From: Flavobacterium fluviale
GTDB taxonomy: Bacteria > Bacteroidota > Bacteroidia > Flavobacteriales > Flavobacteriaceae
Assembly (NCBI RefSeq): GCF_003312915.1
Contig: NZ_CP030261.1
Span: 2,790,001 to 2,854,000, forward strand
DNA length: 64,000 nt
Direction of reading: 5' to 3'
Below are positions 15,897 through 25,361 of the stretch, piece by piece (within the stretch, counting starts at the first letter, position 1; each line of letters starts with the position of its first letter). Under the pieces are notes generated by a model, which made no database searches, was not told the DNA's origin, and saw only the letters and a list, made by a program, of their open reading frames with translations. The position numbers were made by a program, and so were the translations under genes.

Positions 15897-17990
15897 ATGA
15901 GTAAAGCAATATATATAGCGACTAGTGACCACAATAGCGGTAAATCGATTATTACTCTCGGTTTAATGAGTATCTTAATTGGTAAAACAGCCAAAGTAGG
16001 GTATTTTAGGCCTATAATCGAAGATTTTGTTGATGGAGAGGTAGATAATCATATCGAAACAGTTTTGTCTTATTTTAATCTAGATATTCAATTTGAAGAT
16101 GCCTATGCGATTACCAAAAGCAGATTAATCAAAAAAAAGAACAAAGGTAAAATAGGAGAGGTTTTAGATTTAATTATCGAAAAATATAAAAAACTCGAAG
16201 AACGTTTTGATTTTGTTTTGGTTGAAGGTACAAGTTTTACTGGTGAAGGAACTTCTATCGAATTAGATTTGAACGTTTTAATTGCTAAAAACCTTGGAAT
16301 TCCAACAATTATTATCGGTTCTGGAGTTGGTAAAACTTTAGAAGAATTAGTAGATAGTTTGTACTTGGTTTATGATTCTTTCAAAATAAAAGAGGTTGAG
16401 GTTTTATCTGTTTTCGCCAATAAAGTACAGCCTGAAAATATAGAATTAGTTACTAAAAGTCTGCAGAAGAGCTTACCATCTAACGTTTTAGTAAATACTA
16501 TTCCGTTAATTTCAAGTTTAAATAATCCGACCATGCAGGAAATTGTTAACGAATTAGGAGCTAAGGTCCTGTTTGGAGAAAATTACCTGAATAATGAAAT
16601 TGGTCATTTCAGCGTTGGTGCCATGCAGCTTCATAATTATTTGGTTCATTTGGACAATAATGCATTGGTGATTACGCCTGGAGATCGCTCGGATATTATA
16701 TTAGGAGCTTTACAAGCAAATGAATCTGCGAATTATCCAACGATTTCTGGAATTATTCTAACAGGAAATATAGTGCCAGAGGAAAGTATTTTAAAACTAA
16801 TCGAAGGACTTTCTGCAATTGTTCCAATTATTGCCGTTGATGGTGGTACGTATCACATTACCAATAAAATAGGTTCTATTAAATCTGAAATTTATGCCAA
16901 TAACACGCATAAAATTGAAACTTCAATAACAACATTCGAAAAATACGTTGATAATGATGCTTTATCTGAAAGATTAATCACTTTTGAAGCAGAAGGCATG
17001 ACGCCAAAAATGTTTCAATATAACATGGTTAAAAGAGCCAAACAGTACCGCAAGCACATTGTACTGCCAGAAGGAAATGACGATCGAATTATCACCGCAG
17101 CATCGAGACTATTAGATATGGATGTAGTTGATATTTCAATTATTGGAGATAAAAAGCAAATTGAAAATAAAGTGACAGAACTTGGTATTTCTTTTGATTT
17201 CTCAAAAGTGAATATTATAAATCCAATAGAATCAGAATTTTACGAAGACTACGCCAACACGTATTACGAGCTTAGAAAAGCTAAAAACGTAAGTATCACA
17301 ATGGCAAGGGATTTAATGGAAGATGTGTCGTATTTTGGAACCATGATGGTTTACAAAGGCCATGCAGACGGAATGGTTTCCGGTGCGGCTCACACAACAC
17401 AGCACACTATTCTTCCCGCACTTCAATTTATTAAAACCAAACCAAATTCATCTGTAGTTTCCTCTGTGTTTTTTATGTGTTTAGAAGACCGAGTTTCGGT
17501 GTTTGGAGACTGTGCCATCAATCCAAACCCAACGGCAGAACAATTGGCTGAAATAGCAATTTCATCTGCAGAATCTAGTGCGGCTTTCGGAATTGAACCA
17601 AAAATTGCCATGCTGTCTTATTCTTCCGGGGCTTCTGGAAAAGGAGATGAAGTTGATAAAGTGAGAACAGCAACAGCAATTGTAAAAGAAAAAAGACCAG
17701 ATCTAAAAATTGAAGGTCCAATTCAGTATGACGCTGCAGTTGATTTAAGCGTTGGGAAAAGTAAAATGCCAGACTCAGAAGTAGCAGGGCAGGCGAGCGT
17801 GCTTATCTTCCCTGATTTGAATACGGGAAATAATACGTATAAAGCTGTTCAAAGAGAAACAGGAGCTTTAGCAATCGGTCCAATGTTACAAGGATTAAAT
17901 AAACCTGTAAACGACTTGAGCCGTGGCTGTACCGTTGATGATATTATCAATACAGTTGTAATTACGGCGATTCAAGCACAGGGAATGTAA
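15897..17990 (+). CDS. pta: phosphate acetyltransferase
   Basis: Converts acetyl-CoA and phosphate to acetyl phosphate, the first step of the overflow acetate pathway completed by AckA next door. The 697-residue length fits the long, E. coli-type Pta. An N-terminal P-loop-like domain starts TSDHNSGKSIITLG (residues 9-22), a DRTGG-like regulatory domain occupies the middle, and the catalytic PTA_PTB domain begins near residue 370 (MVKRAKQYRKHIVLPEGND). Typical late motifs are MVSGAAHTTQHTI and MLSYSSGASGKGDEVDKVR. It is separated from ackA by 88 bp containing an unusual octamer repeat. Confidence 0.96.
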   Translation: MSKAIYIATSDHNSGKSIITLGLMSILIGKTAKVGYFRPIIEDFVDGEVDNHIETVLSYFNLDIQFEDAYAITKSRLIKKKNKGKIGEVLDLIIEKYKKLEERFDFVLVEGTSFTGEGTSIELDLNVLIAKNLGIPTIIIGSGVGKTLEELVDSLYLVYDSFKIKEVEVLSVFANKVQPENIELVTKSLQKSLPSNVLVNTIPLISSLNNPTMQEIVNELGAKVLFGENYLNNEIGHFSVGAMQLHNYLVHLDNNALVITPGDRSDIILGALQANESANYPTISGIILTGNIVPEESILKLIEGLSAIVPIIAVDGGTYHITNKIGSIKSEIYANNTHKIETSITTFEKYVDNDALSERLITFEAEGMTPKMFQYNMVKRAKQYRKHIVLPEGNDDRIITAASRLLDMDVVDISIIGDKKQIENKVTELGISFDFSKVNIINPIESEFYEDYANTYYELRKAKNVSITMARDLMEDVSYFGTMMVYKGHADGMVSGAAHTTQHTILPALQFIKTKPNSSVVSSVFFMCLEDRVSVFGDCAINPNPTAEQLAEIAISSAESSAAFGIEPKIAMLSYSSGASGKGDEVDKVRTATAIVKEKRPDLKIEGPIQYDAAVDLSVGKSKMPDSEVAGQASVLIFPDLNTGNNTYKAVQRETGALAIGPMLQGLNKPVNDLSRGCTVDDIINTVVITAIQAQGM

Positions 17991-18036
17991 TCAATTAAAA
18001 ATTGAGAATTAAAAATTAAATAATAAACTAAAAAAC

Positions 18037-18076
18037 CTTAGAATCTTAGCTTCTTAGAACCTTAGCAACTTAAAAA
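18037..18076 (+). repeat. octamer-period repeat in the ackA leader
   Basis: Five consecutive 8-bp units: CTTAGAAT, CTTAGCTT, CTTAGAAC, CTTAGCAA and CTTAAAAA. The last unit ends 2 bp before the ackA ATG, so the repeat occupies the place of a ribosome-binding site. Confidence 0.8.
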
Positions 18077-18078
18077 GA

Positions 18079-19263
18079 ATGAAAATACTAATTATAAATT
18101 CAGGAAGTTCTTCAATTAAATATCAACTAATGGTTATGCCGGCCAACGAAGTAATTTGTAGCGGTATGATTGATCGAATTGGTTTAGAAACTTCAAATAT
18201 TACTTTTAAAACGGCTTCAAATTCGTATGAAGAAATATTACCGATTCCAACGCATAAAGTAGGATTACAAAAGGTTGCAGATTTACTTTTGGATCCTGAA
18301 ACCGGCGTAATCAAAACGACATCGGAAATTGCGGCGGTTGGACATCGTGTTGTTCACGGAGGAAGTTATTTCTCTGATACAACAATTATAACAGATGAAG
18401 TTAAAGAGAAAATCAAAGAACTTTCAGAATTAGCGCCGCTTCACAATCCGGCACATTTAGTTGGGATTAATGTTGCAGAAGAAATTTTTGCAGATGCTAA
18501 ACAAGTGGCAGTTTTTGACACTGCTTTCCATCAAACAATTCCAGTTGAAGCGCACAAATATGCAATTCCAAATTTCCTTTTAACAGAACATAAAGTTCGT
18601 GTCTATGGCTTTCATGGAACAAGTCATAAATATGTTTCAGAAAAAGCGATTAGTTATTTAGAGCAGCATTCCAAGATAATCACCATTCACTTAGGAAATG
18701 GCTGCAGTATGACCGCTGTAAAAGACGGAAAAAGTATTGATACCACAATGGGCTTTTCACCGGCAAATGGTTTAATTATGGGAACGCGCGCCGGAGATAT
18801 TGATCAATCTGTTATCTTTTATATGGTTAAAAGTCTTGGATATACACCAGATGAAGTAAATTCGATTCTATTGAAACAAAGCGGAATGCTGGGTTTAACG
18901 GGCTACAGTGATTTAAGAGATATTGAATCAAAAGCGGAAGAAGGAAATAAAGACTGTGAATTGGCTTTATTGATGAATGCCTACAGAATTAGAAAAACAA
19001 TCGGAGCATACGCAGCAGCTTTAAACGGATTGGATGCTATTGTTTTTACTGCTGGAATTGGAGAAAATTCCTCATTTATGCGTAATTTAATCTGTACAGA
19101 TATGGATTATTTTGGCATTCAAATTGACGCAGAAAAAAATAAAATCCGTTCAAAAGAATTGAGAGAAATTAATACAGCAGATTCAACTGTAAAAGTTCTA
19201 GTTGTTCCAACAGACGAAGAATATGAAATTGCAAATCAGGTTTTTCAATTACTAGAGAATTAA
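18079..19263 (+). CDS. ackA: acetate kinase
   Basis: Transfers the phosphoryl group of acetyl phosphate to ADP, giving ATP and acetate in the cytosol. The 394 residues carry all AckA signatures: NSGSSSIKYQL (residues 7-17), AAVGHRVVHGG near residue 86, FDTAFHQTIP, YGFHGTSHKYVS near residue 175, HLGNGCSMTA near 205 and MGTRAGDIDQSV near 235. It works with the upstream pta gene and the two are probably cotranscribed. A terminator follows directly. Confidence 0.97.
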   Translation: MKILIINSGSSSIKYQLMVMPANEVICSGMIDRIGLETSNITFKTASNSYEEILPIPTHKVGLQKVADLLLDPETGVIKTTSEIAAVGHRVVHGGSYFSDTTIITDEVKEKIKELSELAPLHNPAHLVGINVAEEIFADAKQVAVFDTAFHQTIPVEAHKYAIPNFLLTEHKVRVYGFHGTSHKYVSEKAISYLEQHSKIITIHLGNGCSMTAVKDGKSIDTTMGFSPANGLIMGTRAGDIDQSVIFYMVKSLGYTPDEVNSILLKQSGMLGLTGYSDLRDIESKAEEGNKDCELALLMNAYRIRKTIGAYAAALNGLDAIVFTAGIGENSSFMRNLICTDMDYFGIQIDAEKNKIRSKELREINTADSTVKVLVVPTDEEYEIANQVFQLLEN

Positions 19264-19282
19264 AAAACAAGATCAATTACCA

Positions 19283-19310
19283 AAAGAGCTTCTCAATAGA
19301 GAAGCTTTTT
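19283..19310 (+). terminator. intrinsic terminator of pta-ackA
   Basis: AGCTTCTC-AATA-GAGAAGCT (19287-19306) is a perfect 8-bp stem with a T-run to 19310, 20 bp after the ackA stop. Confidence 0.85.
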
Positions 19311-19336
19311 GCATTTATAAATTAAATTTTTGTCAG

Positions 19337-19344
19337 TATCTTTG
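19337..19344 (+). promoter_or_regulatory. -7 box (TATCTTTG) of the PUL regulator gene
   Basis: TATCTTTG matches TAnnTTTG exactly. It lies inside the longest possible reading frame of the next gene (TTG at 19330), which argues for the internal TTG at 19363 as the true start. Confidence 0.5.
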
Positions 19345-19362
19345 AATATAAATCCGAATATC

Positions 19363-22107
19363 TTGAAATCGATACTTTTAAAATCAGTTTTCTTCTTTTT
19401 CATCGCTTTACAACTTCAAGCACAAGAATTACTTCCTTTTGTCGAAAATTACAGTAAATCAGATTATCAGGGTGATAATCAAATCTGGAATGTAGCGCAG
19501 GGAAATGATGATGCTATGTATTTTGCAAACAACCACTATTTACTTCGTTACGATGGAGTGAAGTGGGAAAAATATACCCTTCCAAATAAAACTATTATTC
19601 GATCTATTTTGATTGAGGGAGACAAAATTTATTCTGGCTCTTACAAAGAATTTGGTTATTGGTATAGAAAAGACGGAACAATGCATTATGTTTCGATCAC
19701 CAAAAATTTGAGATTATTTGATGAAAAAGATAACGAAGAAATTTGGAAAATCTTTAGATTCAATGGTTCGCTTTATTTTCAATCTTTTAATGATGTTTTT
19801 ATTTATGATGGAAAAACGATTAAGAAGATTAAATTTCCTTTCCTTATCTCGTATTGTTTTGCTGTAGATAAAAATCTTTACGTAGCTTCTGTTAAGGACG
19901 GAATTTTTAAAATGAACGGTAAGTATATTTCCAATCCAAAAGGCTGGAATGTTCTTAAGAAAACTGTTGTTCATGCCATTGAAAAGCACCAAAATAAAAC
20001 CTACATCTTTACACAGAAAAAAGGTGTTTTTGTTGTTAGTAAAGAGGGATTAAAAAGCTGGGATAATCCGATAAATGAGACCTTAAAATCGGCTACAATT
20101 AACGTAGCAAAATTTATAAAGGGTGAAAAATTGGTTATAGGAACAGGAAATCGCGGGATTTTCATTTTAGATCTAAAAAACAATTCCTATAAAATTATTG
20201 AGCGTGATAATGTTTTAATGAATAATTCAGTTTTAAGCCTTGGGTTTGATAAGGAAAATGATCTTTGGCTTGGTTTAGATAATGGAATTGCCCATGTTGA
20301 AGTCAATTCGCCAATATCTTTCTTTTATGATAATTCAGGAATCTTAGGTTCTGTTTATGCTGTGGCAACAATTAATAAAGGTTATTTAATTGCTTCTAAT
20401 CATGGTATTTTCGAATATAGTTCTGGAAAATTTAATATGATGCCAAATACGCAGGGGCAAGGATGGAACATTTCTTTAATAGACGGGAAATACATTATTG
20501 GACATAATGACGGCACCTTCTCTTATGAAAATAATGCTCTTAAAAAAATAAACGGAGTCAGCGGTGGTTGGAATATGTCAAAAAGCAGTATTAATGACAC
20601 TTATTTTCAATCGACTTACAGCGGTATTTTAGTTTATGATAATCCTGCGGATCTTTCACAATATAAAATTATAAAAGACCTTGCCAAACCAATAAAATAT
20701 GTAGCGCAGAATAAAAAAAATGAAATCTGGGCTGCAGATAATTATCGCGGTTTATATCGTGTCCTGTTAGATGATAATTATAATACGCTCAAAGTTGAAA
20801 ATGTCACACAGCAAAGCAAAATACAAAATGATTTCGGAATCAAAATTTTTGAATTTAGGAAAGAGATACTCTTTCTAATTAATAATACTTGGTATACTTA
20901 TAATTCTATTTCTAATAAACTGGAAGAAAATGCATTGTTTAATGCCAGTTTTAAAAATGTAACAGACGTTGTTTCAATAGATGAAGATCATTTTATGGTT
21001 TTGCAAAACGATATATTATATCATATTTATGCCGAAGGAAATAAGTTTGTTTGGAATATCATTCAAGAAAAATATTATAAAGGAAAACTCATAAATGAAA
21101 ATTTAAGAATCTTTAAAAAAGATAATTACTATTTGTTCAATCTGGACGATGGATTTATTTCGCTTAAGCTTGAGTATGAAAACAAACAAAATTCAAAAGT
21201 TGAAATAGAAGCCTTCAGCAATGATGTTTTAATTCCGAGTCAGTCAAAAATTAAATTTAATACAGAATTAAAGATAAATGTAATTTCAGGAATTTATGGC
21301 GCAAGTAAACCTAATCTGTTTTATAAGCTCGATAAAGAGAAAGATTTTGTTTCTATTTCAGATGGATTAATTATTCTAAACAATCTTAGCAGTGGTTATC
21401 ATTCTGTAGAAATATTTAAGCACGATGGCGCTACTTATGATAAAGTTTCAACTTATAAATTTAAAGTTGCAGAACCGTGGTATTTTTCTTTTTGGATGAT
21501 TCTCTTGTATCTACTAATTGTGGGAGCGGTTTTATTTTTCTATTACAAATGGAATAAACTGCGCTACATGCAAAAACTAAAATTGCAGGCAGAAGAATTA
21601 AAACATCAAAGAGAGATTCTTGAAATGGAGTTGAAGAAAGAAAACGAGATTAATCTTCAAGAATACGAAAAACACATTCTAGAACTTGAACTGCAGACAA
21701 AATCTTCCGAAGTTGCAGGCAAATCATTATCGATTGCTAAGCAGACTGAGATGATTGATAAAATTCAAGAAATTTTAGAGAAAGAAAAAGATTTCAGTAA
21801 GCTTAAAAGTGAAATTAAAAAAGCAATAAAGATTAATGAAGTTAATAAACACGAATGGGAAATATTTGAAACCAATTTGAATCAAATCCATAATGAGTTT
21901 ATTATTAACTTATCAAAAAAATATCCGCACCTAACTCCAAAAGATATAAAACTGTGTGTTTATCTTAAAATGAACCTATCTTCAAAGGAAATTGCGCCTA
22001 TGATGAACATCTCTTTTAGGGGAGTTGAATTGCACAGATACCGCCTTAGAAAGAAGTTAAGCCTAACCCAAGACGAAAACCTGTCCAAGTTTTTATTAAG
22101 TCTGTAA
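19363..22107 (+). CDS. membrane-spanning beta-propeller sensor with C-terminal LuxR-type HTH
   Basis: Likely one-component, transmembrane transcriptional regulator of the adjacent polysaccharide utilization locus, 914 residues. From the TTG start at 19363 it begins MKSILLKSVFFFFIALQLQA, a good signal peptide; the in-frame TTG at 19330 would overlap the promoter. The periplasmic part (about 20-640) has repeated Trp/Asp/Gly blades (EIWKIFRFNGSLYF, NDLWLGLDNGIAHV, EIWAADNYRGLYRV) like Reg_prop/two-component propellers, then a Y_Y_Y-like domain. One membrane helix lies near residue 710 (FWMILLYLLIVGAVLFFYY), then a long coiled coil, then an HTH (LTPKDIKLCVYLKMNLSSKE, ISFRGVELHRYRLRKKL). No kinase domain is seen. 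It would sense oligosaccharide and act on the susC promoter. Confidence 0.85.
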   Translation: MKSILLKSVFFFFIALQLQAQELLPFVENYSKSDYQGDNQIWNVAQGNDDAMYFANNHYLLRYDGVKWEKYTLPNKTIIRSILIEGDKIYSGSYKEFGYWYRKDGTMHYVSITKNLRLFDEKDNEEIWKIFRFNGSLYFQSFNDVFIYDGKTIKKIKFPFLISYCFAVDKNLYVASVKDGIFKMNGKYISNPKGWNVLKKTVVHAIEKHQNKTYIFTQKKGVFVVSKEGLKSWDNPINETLKSATINVAKFIKGEKLVIGTGNRGIFILDLKNNSYKIIERDNVLMNNSVLSLGFDKENDLWLGLDNGIAHVEVNSPISFFYDNSGILGSVYAVATINKGYLIASNHGIFEYSSGKFNMMPNTQGQGWNISLIDGKYIIGHNDGTFSYENNALKKINGVSGGWNMSKSSINDTYFQSTYSGILVYDNPADLSQYKIIKDLAKPIKYVAQNKKNEIWAADNYRGLYRVLLDDNYNTLKVENVTQQSKIQNDFGIKIFEFRKEILFLINNTWYTYNSISNKLEENALFNASFKNVTDVVSIDEDHFMVLQNDILYHIYAEGNKFVWNIIQEKYYKGKLINENLRIFKKDNYYLFNLDDGFISLKLEYENKQNSKVEIEAFSNDVLIPSQSKIKFNTELKINVISGIYGASKPNLFYKLDKEKDFVSISDGLIILNNLSSGYHSVEIFKHDGATYDKVSTYKFKVAEPWYFSFWMILLYLLIVGAVLFFYYKWNKLRYMQKLKLQAEELKHQREILEMELKKENEINLQEYEKHILELELQTKSSEVAGKSLSIAKQTEMIDKIQEILEKEKDFSKLKSEIKKAIKINEVNKHEWEIFETNLNQIHNEFIINLSKKYPHLTPKDIKLCVYLKMNLSSKEIAPMMNISFRGVELHRYRLRKKLSLTQDENLSKFLLSL

Positions 22108-22177
22108 GATTTGATTTTGATTTTTACAGAATTTATATTTTTGCATACCAATTTTTGCATAATTCCAATACATCATT

Positions 22178-22309
22178 ACTACATCATAAGGTTATGTTAA
22201 CAAAATTTATTTAACATTTATTATGTTGATTTTCATTAGAATATGCTTGAATTTTAACACAATGATGTAGCTGTGTTGTAGTGGTAATTGATGTACTACA
22301 ACGTTGTAA
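22178..22309. promoter_or_regulatory. inverted-repeat cluster in the susC upstream region
   Basis: CTACATCAT at 22179-22187 is repeated in inverse as ATGATGTAG at 22262-22270. GTTGTAGT at 22275-22282 is mirrored by ACTACAAC at 22295-22302, followed directly by GTTGTAA. These paired elements fill the 244-bp gap between the regulator gene and susC and are candidate operators for the regulator. No perfect -33/-7 promoter was identified; TAATTTGG at 22315 is a one-mismatch -7 box. Confidence 0.5.
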
Positions 22310-22351
22310 TTGTTTAATTTGGCTCTACTAACTTAAACGATTACGTACTGT

Positions 22352-25300
22352 ATGAAAAATTTTATTTTTAGCTTTTTAGCGCTCTTGTTGCTGCCATCAT
22401 ATATGATGGGGCAGGCACAAGCAATCAAAGGGAAGGTAGTAGACAGTAGTGGAATGGGAATTCCAGGAGCAATTATTAGCGCTCCAGAATCCAAAGCCTC
22501 TGCAGATGCTGACTTTGACGGTAATTTTACCATTAATGCTAAAGTTGGAGAAACTCTTAAGATCTCTATGCTTGGCTTCGATGCAGTTTCTGTGCCGGCA
22601 GCTGCAGGTGTAATGTCTATTACTTTAAAAGAAGCAGGCGATACTGCTTTAAAAGAAGTAGTTGTTATAGGATATGGTACCAGAAAGAAAATTGATAATA
22701 CTTCTGCTGTAAGCTCATTAAAATCAGAAGAAATTACCAAAATGAAGGTAGCAAATGCAACTCAAGCTATTCAAGGTAAAGCGGCGGGGGTTCAGGTAAC
22801 TGCTTCAAACACTCCTGGTGGAACACCTTCTGTTGTTATTAGAGGGGTTGGAACTGCATTAGGAGGAAGAAATCCTTTATATGTTGTTGATGGTATGCCA
22901 ACTGACAATATAAATAACATTAATACTAATGACATTACTTCTTATGAAGTTTTAAAAGATGCTTCTGCTCTTGCTATTTATGGTACAAGGGGTGCAAATG
23001 GGGTTATCATGATTACTACTAAAGCAGGAAAAGGAAAATTGACTGTAGATGTTGATAGTTACAGTGGTTTTAAAACTGCTTTGAAAAAAGTAAAAATGGC
23101 TAACAGCGAGGAGTTTGCTCGTTATAGTAATGCCGCTTTTAATGATCCAAACAAATTTTCTTTAAATCAGCCAGTTAATACAAATTGGTATGATGCAATT
23201 ACAAGAACAGGTACATTTACAGAAAATAATATTGCTATCTCTGGATCATCAGAAAGTGTTAAGTATTTTTTAAGTGCTGCCAACTACGAAGAGAAAGGAA
23301 TTTTAAATGGAACAGATTATTCTCGTACAACTATTAGAAATAATAATGAGTATAAAATTTCAGACAAACTTAAATTAAGTCAAAATTTCAGTGTTACGTC
23401 TATTAAAAACACACCGAAACCATTATCTGCATTTACTACAGCTTATAGACAATCGCCTATAATTCCTGTACGTTTTGCTGATGGAAAATATGGTGTTCCA
23501 TTTGTTAATAATGGAGTAGCTGCAGAAACGGGTTCACAATTCAATTCAGTTGGAAATCCAGTAAGTGCAGTAGATTTCAACGATGAAAAACAACAAACGG
23601 TTATTCTTCAAGGTGGTTTAAAATTAGATTATGATATTACAAAATCATTAAAATTTACATCTCAATTTAACGGAGAATTTTATACGTATAAACAATATAA
23701 CTACGTAGATAATTTAGCTATTTGGTTAGCAGCAGATCCAAATAGAGTTGAATCAGGTTACGATACAAATAGTTTAAATATAAATACTTTAACTAGAAAT
23801 AGAGATCAATATTTCAACTGGAATTTATCTAACTATTTAACTTACAATAAAGTATTTGCAGAAATTCACGATGTAGAAGTTACAGCAGGTATAGAAACGA
23901 ATGTAATTGGTACAAGAGAAAAATTAACAGTTACCAGAAAAAATGTAGAAGCTAATTCTAACTACTGGGCACTAGACAATGTTCCTTACGGACCAAGTGT
24001 TGTAGGGTATGGTGATGTAGCATTAAGCCAAAAGAAATTATCATCTTATTTTGCCCGTTTCCAATATAAATTAATGGACAAATATCTATTGACTGGAACT
24101 GTAAGACGTGATGGATCATCTCAGTTTTCTGATGGAAATCGCTGGGGAACATTCCCGTCATTAGGTGCTGGGTGGATCGTATCTAAAGAAAACTTTTTGA
24201 AAGACTCTAAAACAATTAATTTATTAAAAATTAGAGGTTCTTGGGGTAAATTAGGAAATCAAAATGTTCCATTAAATAATCAAACATTTACATCAGGTTT
24301 AAATTATGGACCAGATTCAGGTCAGGGAATCAGTGTAGATTCATCTATTGATCCTAACTTATCTTGGGAAGTTGTAGAAGAACTTTCTGCAGGTTTTGAT
24401 ATTGAAATGTTTAACAACAGATTAAAAGGATCTTTCGATGTTTATGATAAAAATACTGAAAATGCAATTTTATATGTTATTCCTCTTTCAACTTCAGGAT
24501 TGACACAAAGAACTGCTACTCACGTTGGGGAAGTATCTAATAAAGGTTATGAGATTTCTTTGCGTTGGGATGATAAAATTAATGACAATTTAAGCTACTG
24601 GGTAGGGGGTAACTTCTCTCATAATCAAAATAAATTGTCTAGTTTAAATAATCCATCGATTGCACAGATTATTGGGGGTAATTTAGGAAATGGACAAAAT
24701 ACTAAATTATTATATAATACATCTGTAGGACAGCCATTGGGTAGTTTCTTCATGTACGAATATGCGGGAGTTGATCCTGCAAATGGTCAAATGTTGTACT
24801 ATAATGCAAGTGGAGACAAAGTTCCTCAAGGGTCATTAAATGAAGTTAATGATAAAAAATATTTTGGATCGGTTCTTCCAACTCTAAATTACGGAGTTAC
24901 TTTAGGTTTAAATTATAAAAATATTGATTTCTCTGTTGATGGTTATGGAACAGGTGGAGCAAAAGTTTATAATGGTAAAAAAGCACAACGTTTTTCAGGT
25001 GAAAATATAGAAGCTTCTTTAACTAGAGATTTCTGGACTCCAACTAATACCACAGCTTCAAATCCAGCACCATTTAATTACGTTCCAGTTGCTTCAACTT
25101 ATTACTTAGAATCAGCGGATTTCTTTAGAATTAACAACATTACTGTAGGATATAAACTTCCTTTAAAAGAAGATGGCTTTATCAGTTTCTGTAGACTATA
25201 TGTGAATGCGGTTAATCCGTTTATTACTCAGAAATTCTCAGGATTTTCGCCAGAAGCGTTAGGGGATGGAGAATTAGTAACAGGTACTCAGGGTGTTGAG

Positions 25301-25357
25301 CTTGATGCTTACCCTTCATTGAGATCATTTGTTATTGGAGCAAATTTAAAATTTTAA
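22352..25357 (+). CDS. SusC-family TonB-dependent outer-membrane receptor
   Basis: Outer-membrane importer of oligosaccharides powered by TonB, 1001 residues. Order of parts: signal peptide (1-22), CarboxypepD_reg beta-sandwich (about 24-95, IKGKVVDSSGMGIPGAIISA), TonB box/plug beginning KEVVVIGYGTRKK near residue 103, plug motifs RGVGTALGGRNPLYVVDG and LKDASALAIYGTRGANGV, then a 22-stranded barrel ending in an aromatic-poor NLKF. The start gives a clean signal peptide. It forms a pair with SusD 4 bp downstream. The neighbouring GH144 and GH3 enzymes suggest a beta-1,2-glucan ligand. Confidence 0.97.
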   Translation: MKNFIFSFLALLLLPSYMMGQAQAIKGKVVDSSGMGIPGAIISAPESKASADADFDGNFTINAKVGETLKISMLGFDAVSVPAAAGVMSITLKEAGDTALKEVVVIGYGTRKKIDNTSAVSSLKSEEITKMKVANATQAIQGKAAGVQVTASNTPGGTPSVVIRGVGTALGGRNPLYVVDGMPTDNINNINTNDITSYEVLKDASALAIYGTRGANGVIMITTKAGKGKLTVDVDSYSGFKTALKKVKMANSEEFARYSNAAFNDPNKFSLNQPVNTNWYDAITRTGTFTENNIAISGSSESVKYFLSAANYEEKGILNGTDYSRTTIRNNNEYKISDKLKLSQNFSVTSIKNTPKPLSAFTTAYRQSPIIPVRFADGKYGVPFVNNGVAAETGSQFNSVGNPVSAVDFNDEKQQTVILQGGLKLDYDITKSLKFTSQFNGEFYTYKQYNYVDNLAIWLAADPNRVESGYDTNSLNINTLTRNRDQYFNWNLSNYLTYNKVFAEIHDVEVTAGIETNVIGTREKLTVTRKNVEANSNYWALDNVPYGPSVVGYGDVALSQKKLSSYFARFQYKLMDKYLLTGTVRRDGSSQFSDGNRWGTFPSLGAGWIVSKENFLKDSKTINLLKIRGSWGKLGNQNVPLNNQTFTSGLNYGPDSGQGISVDSSIDPNLSWEVVEELSAGFDIEMFNNRLKGSFDVYDKNTENAILYVIPLSTSGLTQRTATHVGEVSNKGYEISLRWDDKINDNLSYWVGGNFSHNQNKLSSLNNPSIAQIIGGNLGNGQNTKLLYNTSVGQPLGSFFMYEYAGVDPANGQMLYYNASGDKVPQGSLNEVNDKKYFGSVLPTLNYGVTLGLNYKNIDFSVDGYGTGGAKVYNGKKAQRFSGENIEASLTRDFWTPTNTTASNPAPFNYVPVASTYYLESADFFRINNITVGYKLPLKEDGFISFCRLYVNAVNPFITQKFSGFSPEALGDGELVTGTQGVELDAYPSLRSFVIGANLKF

Positions 25358-25361
25358 TATT

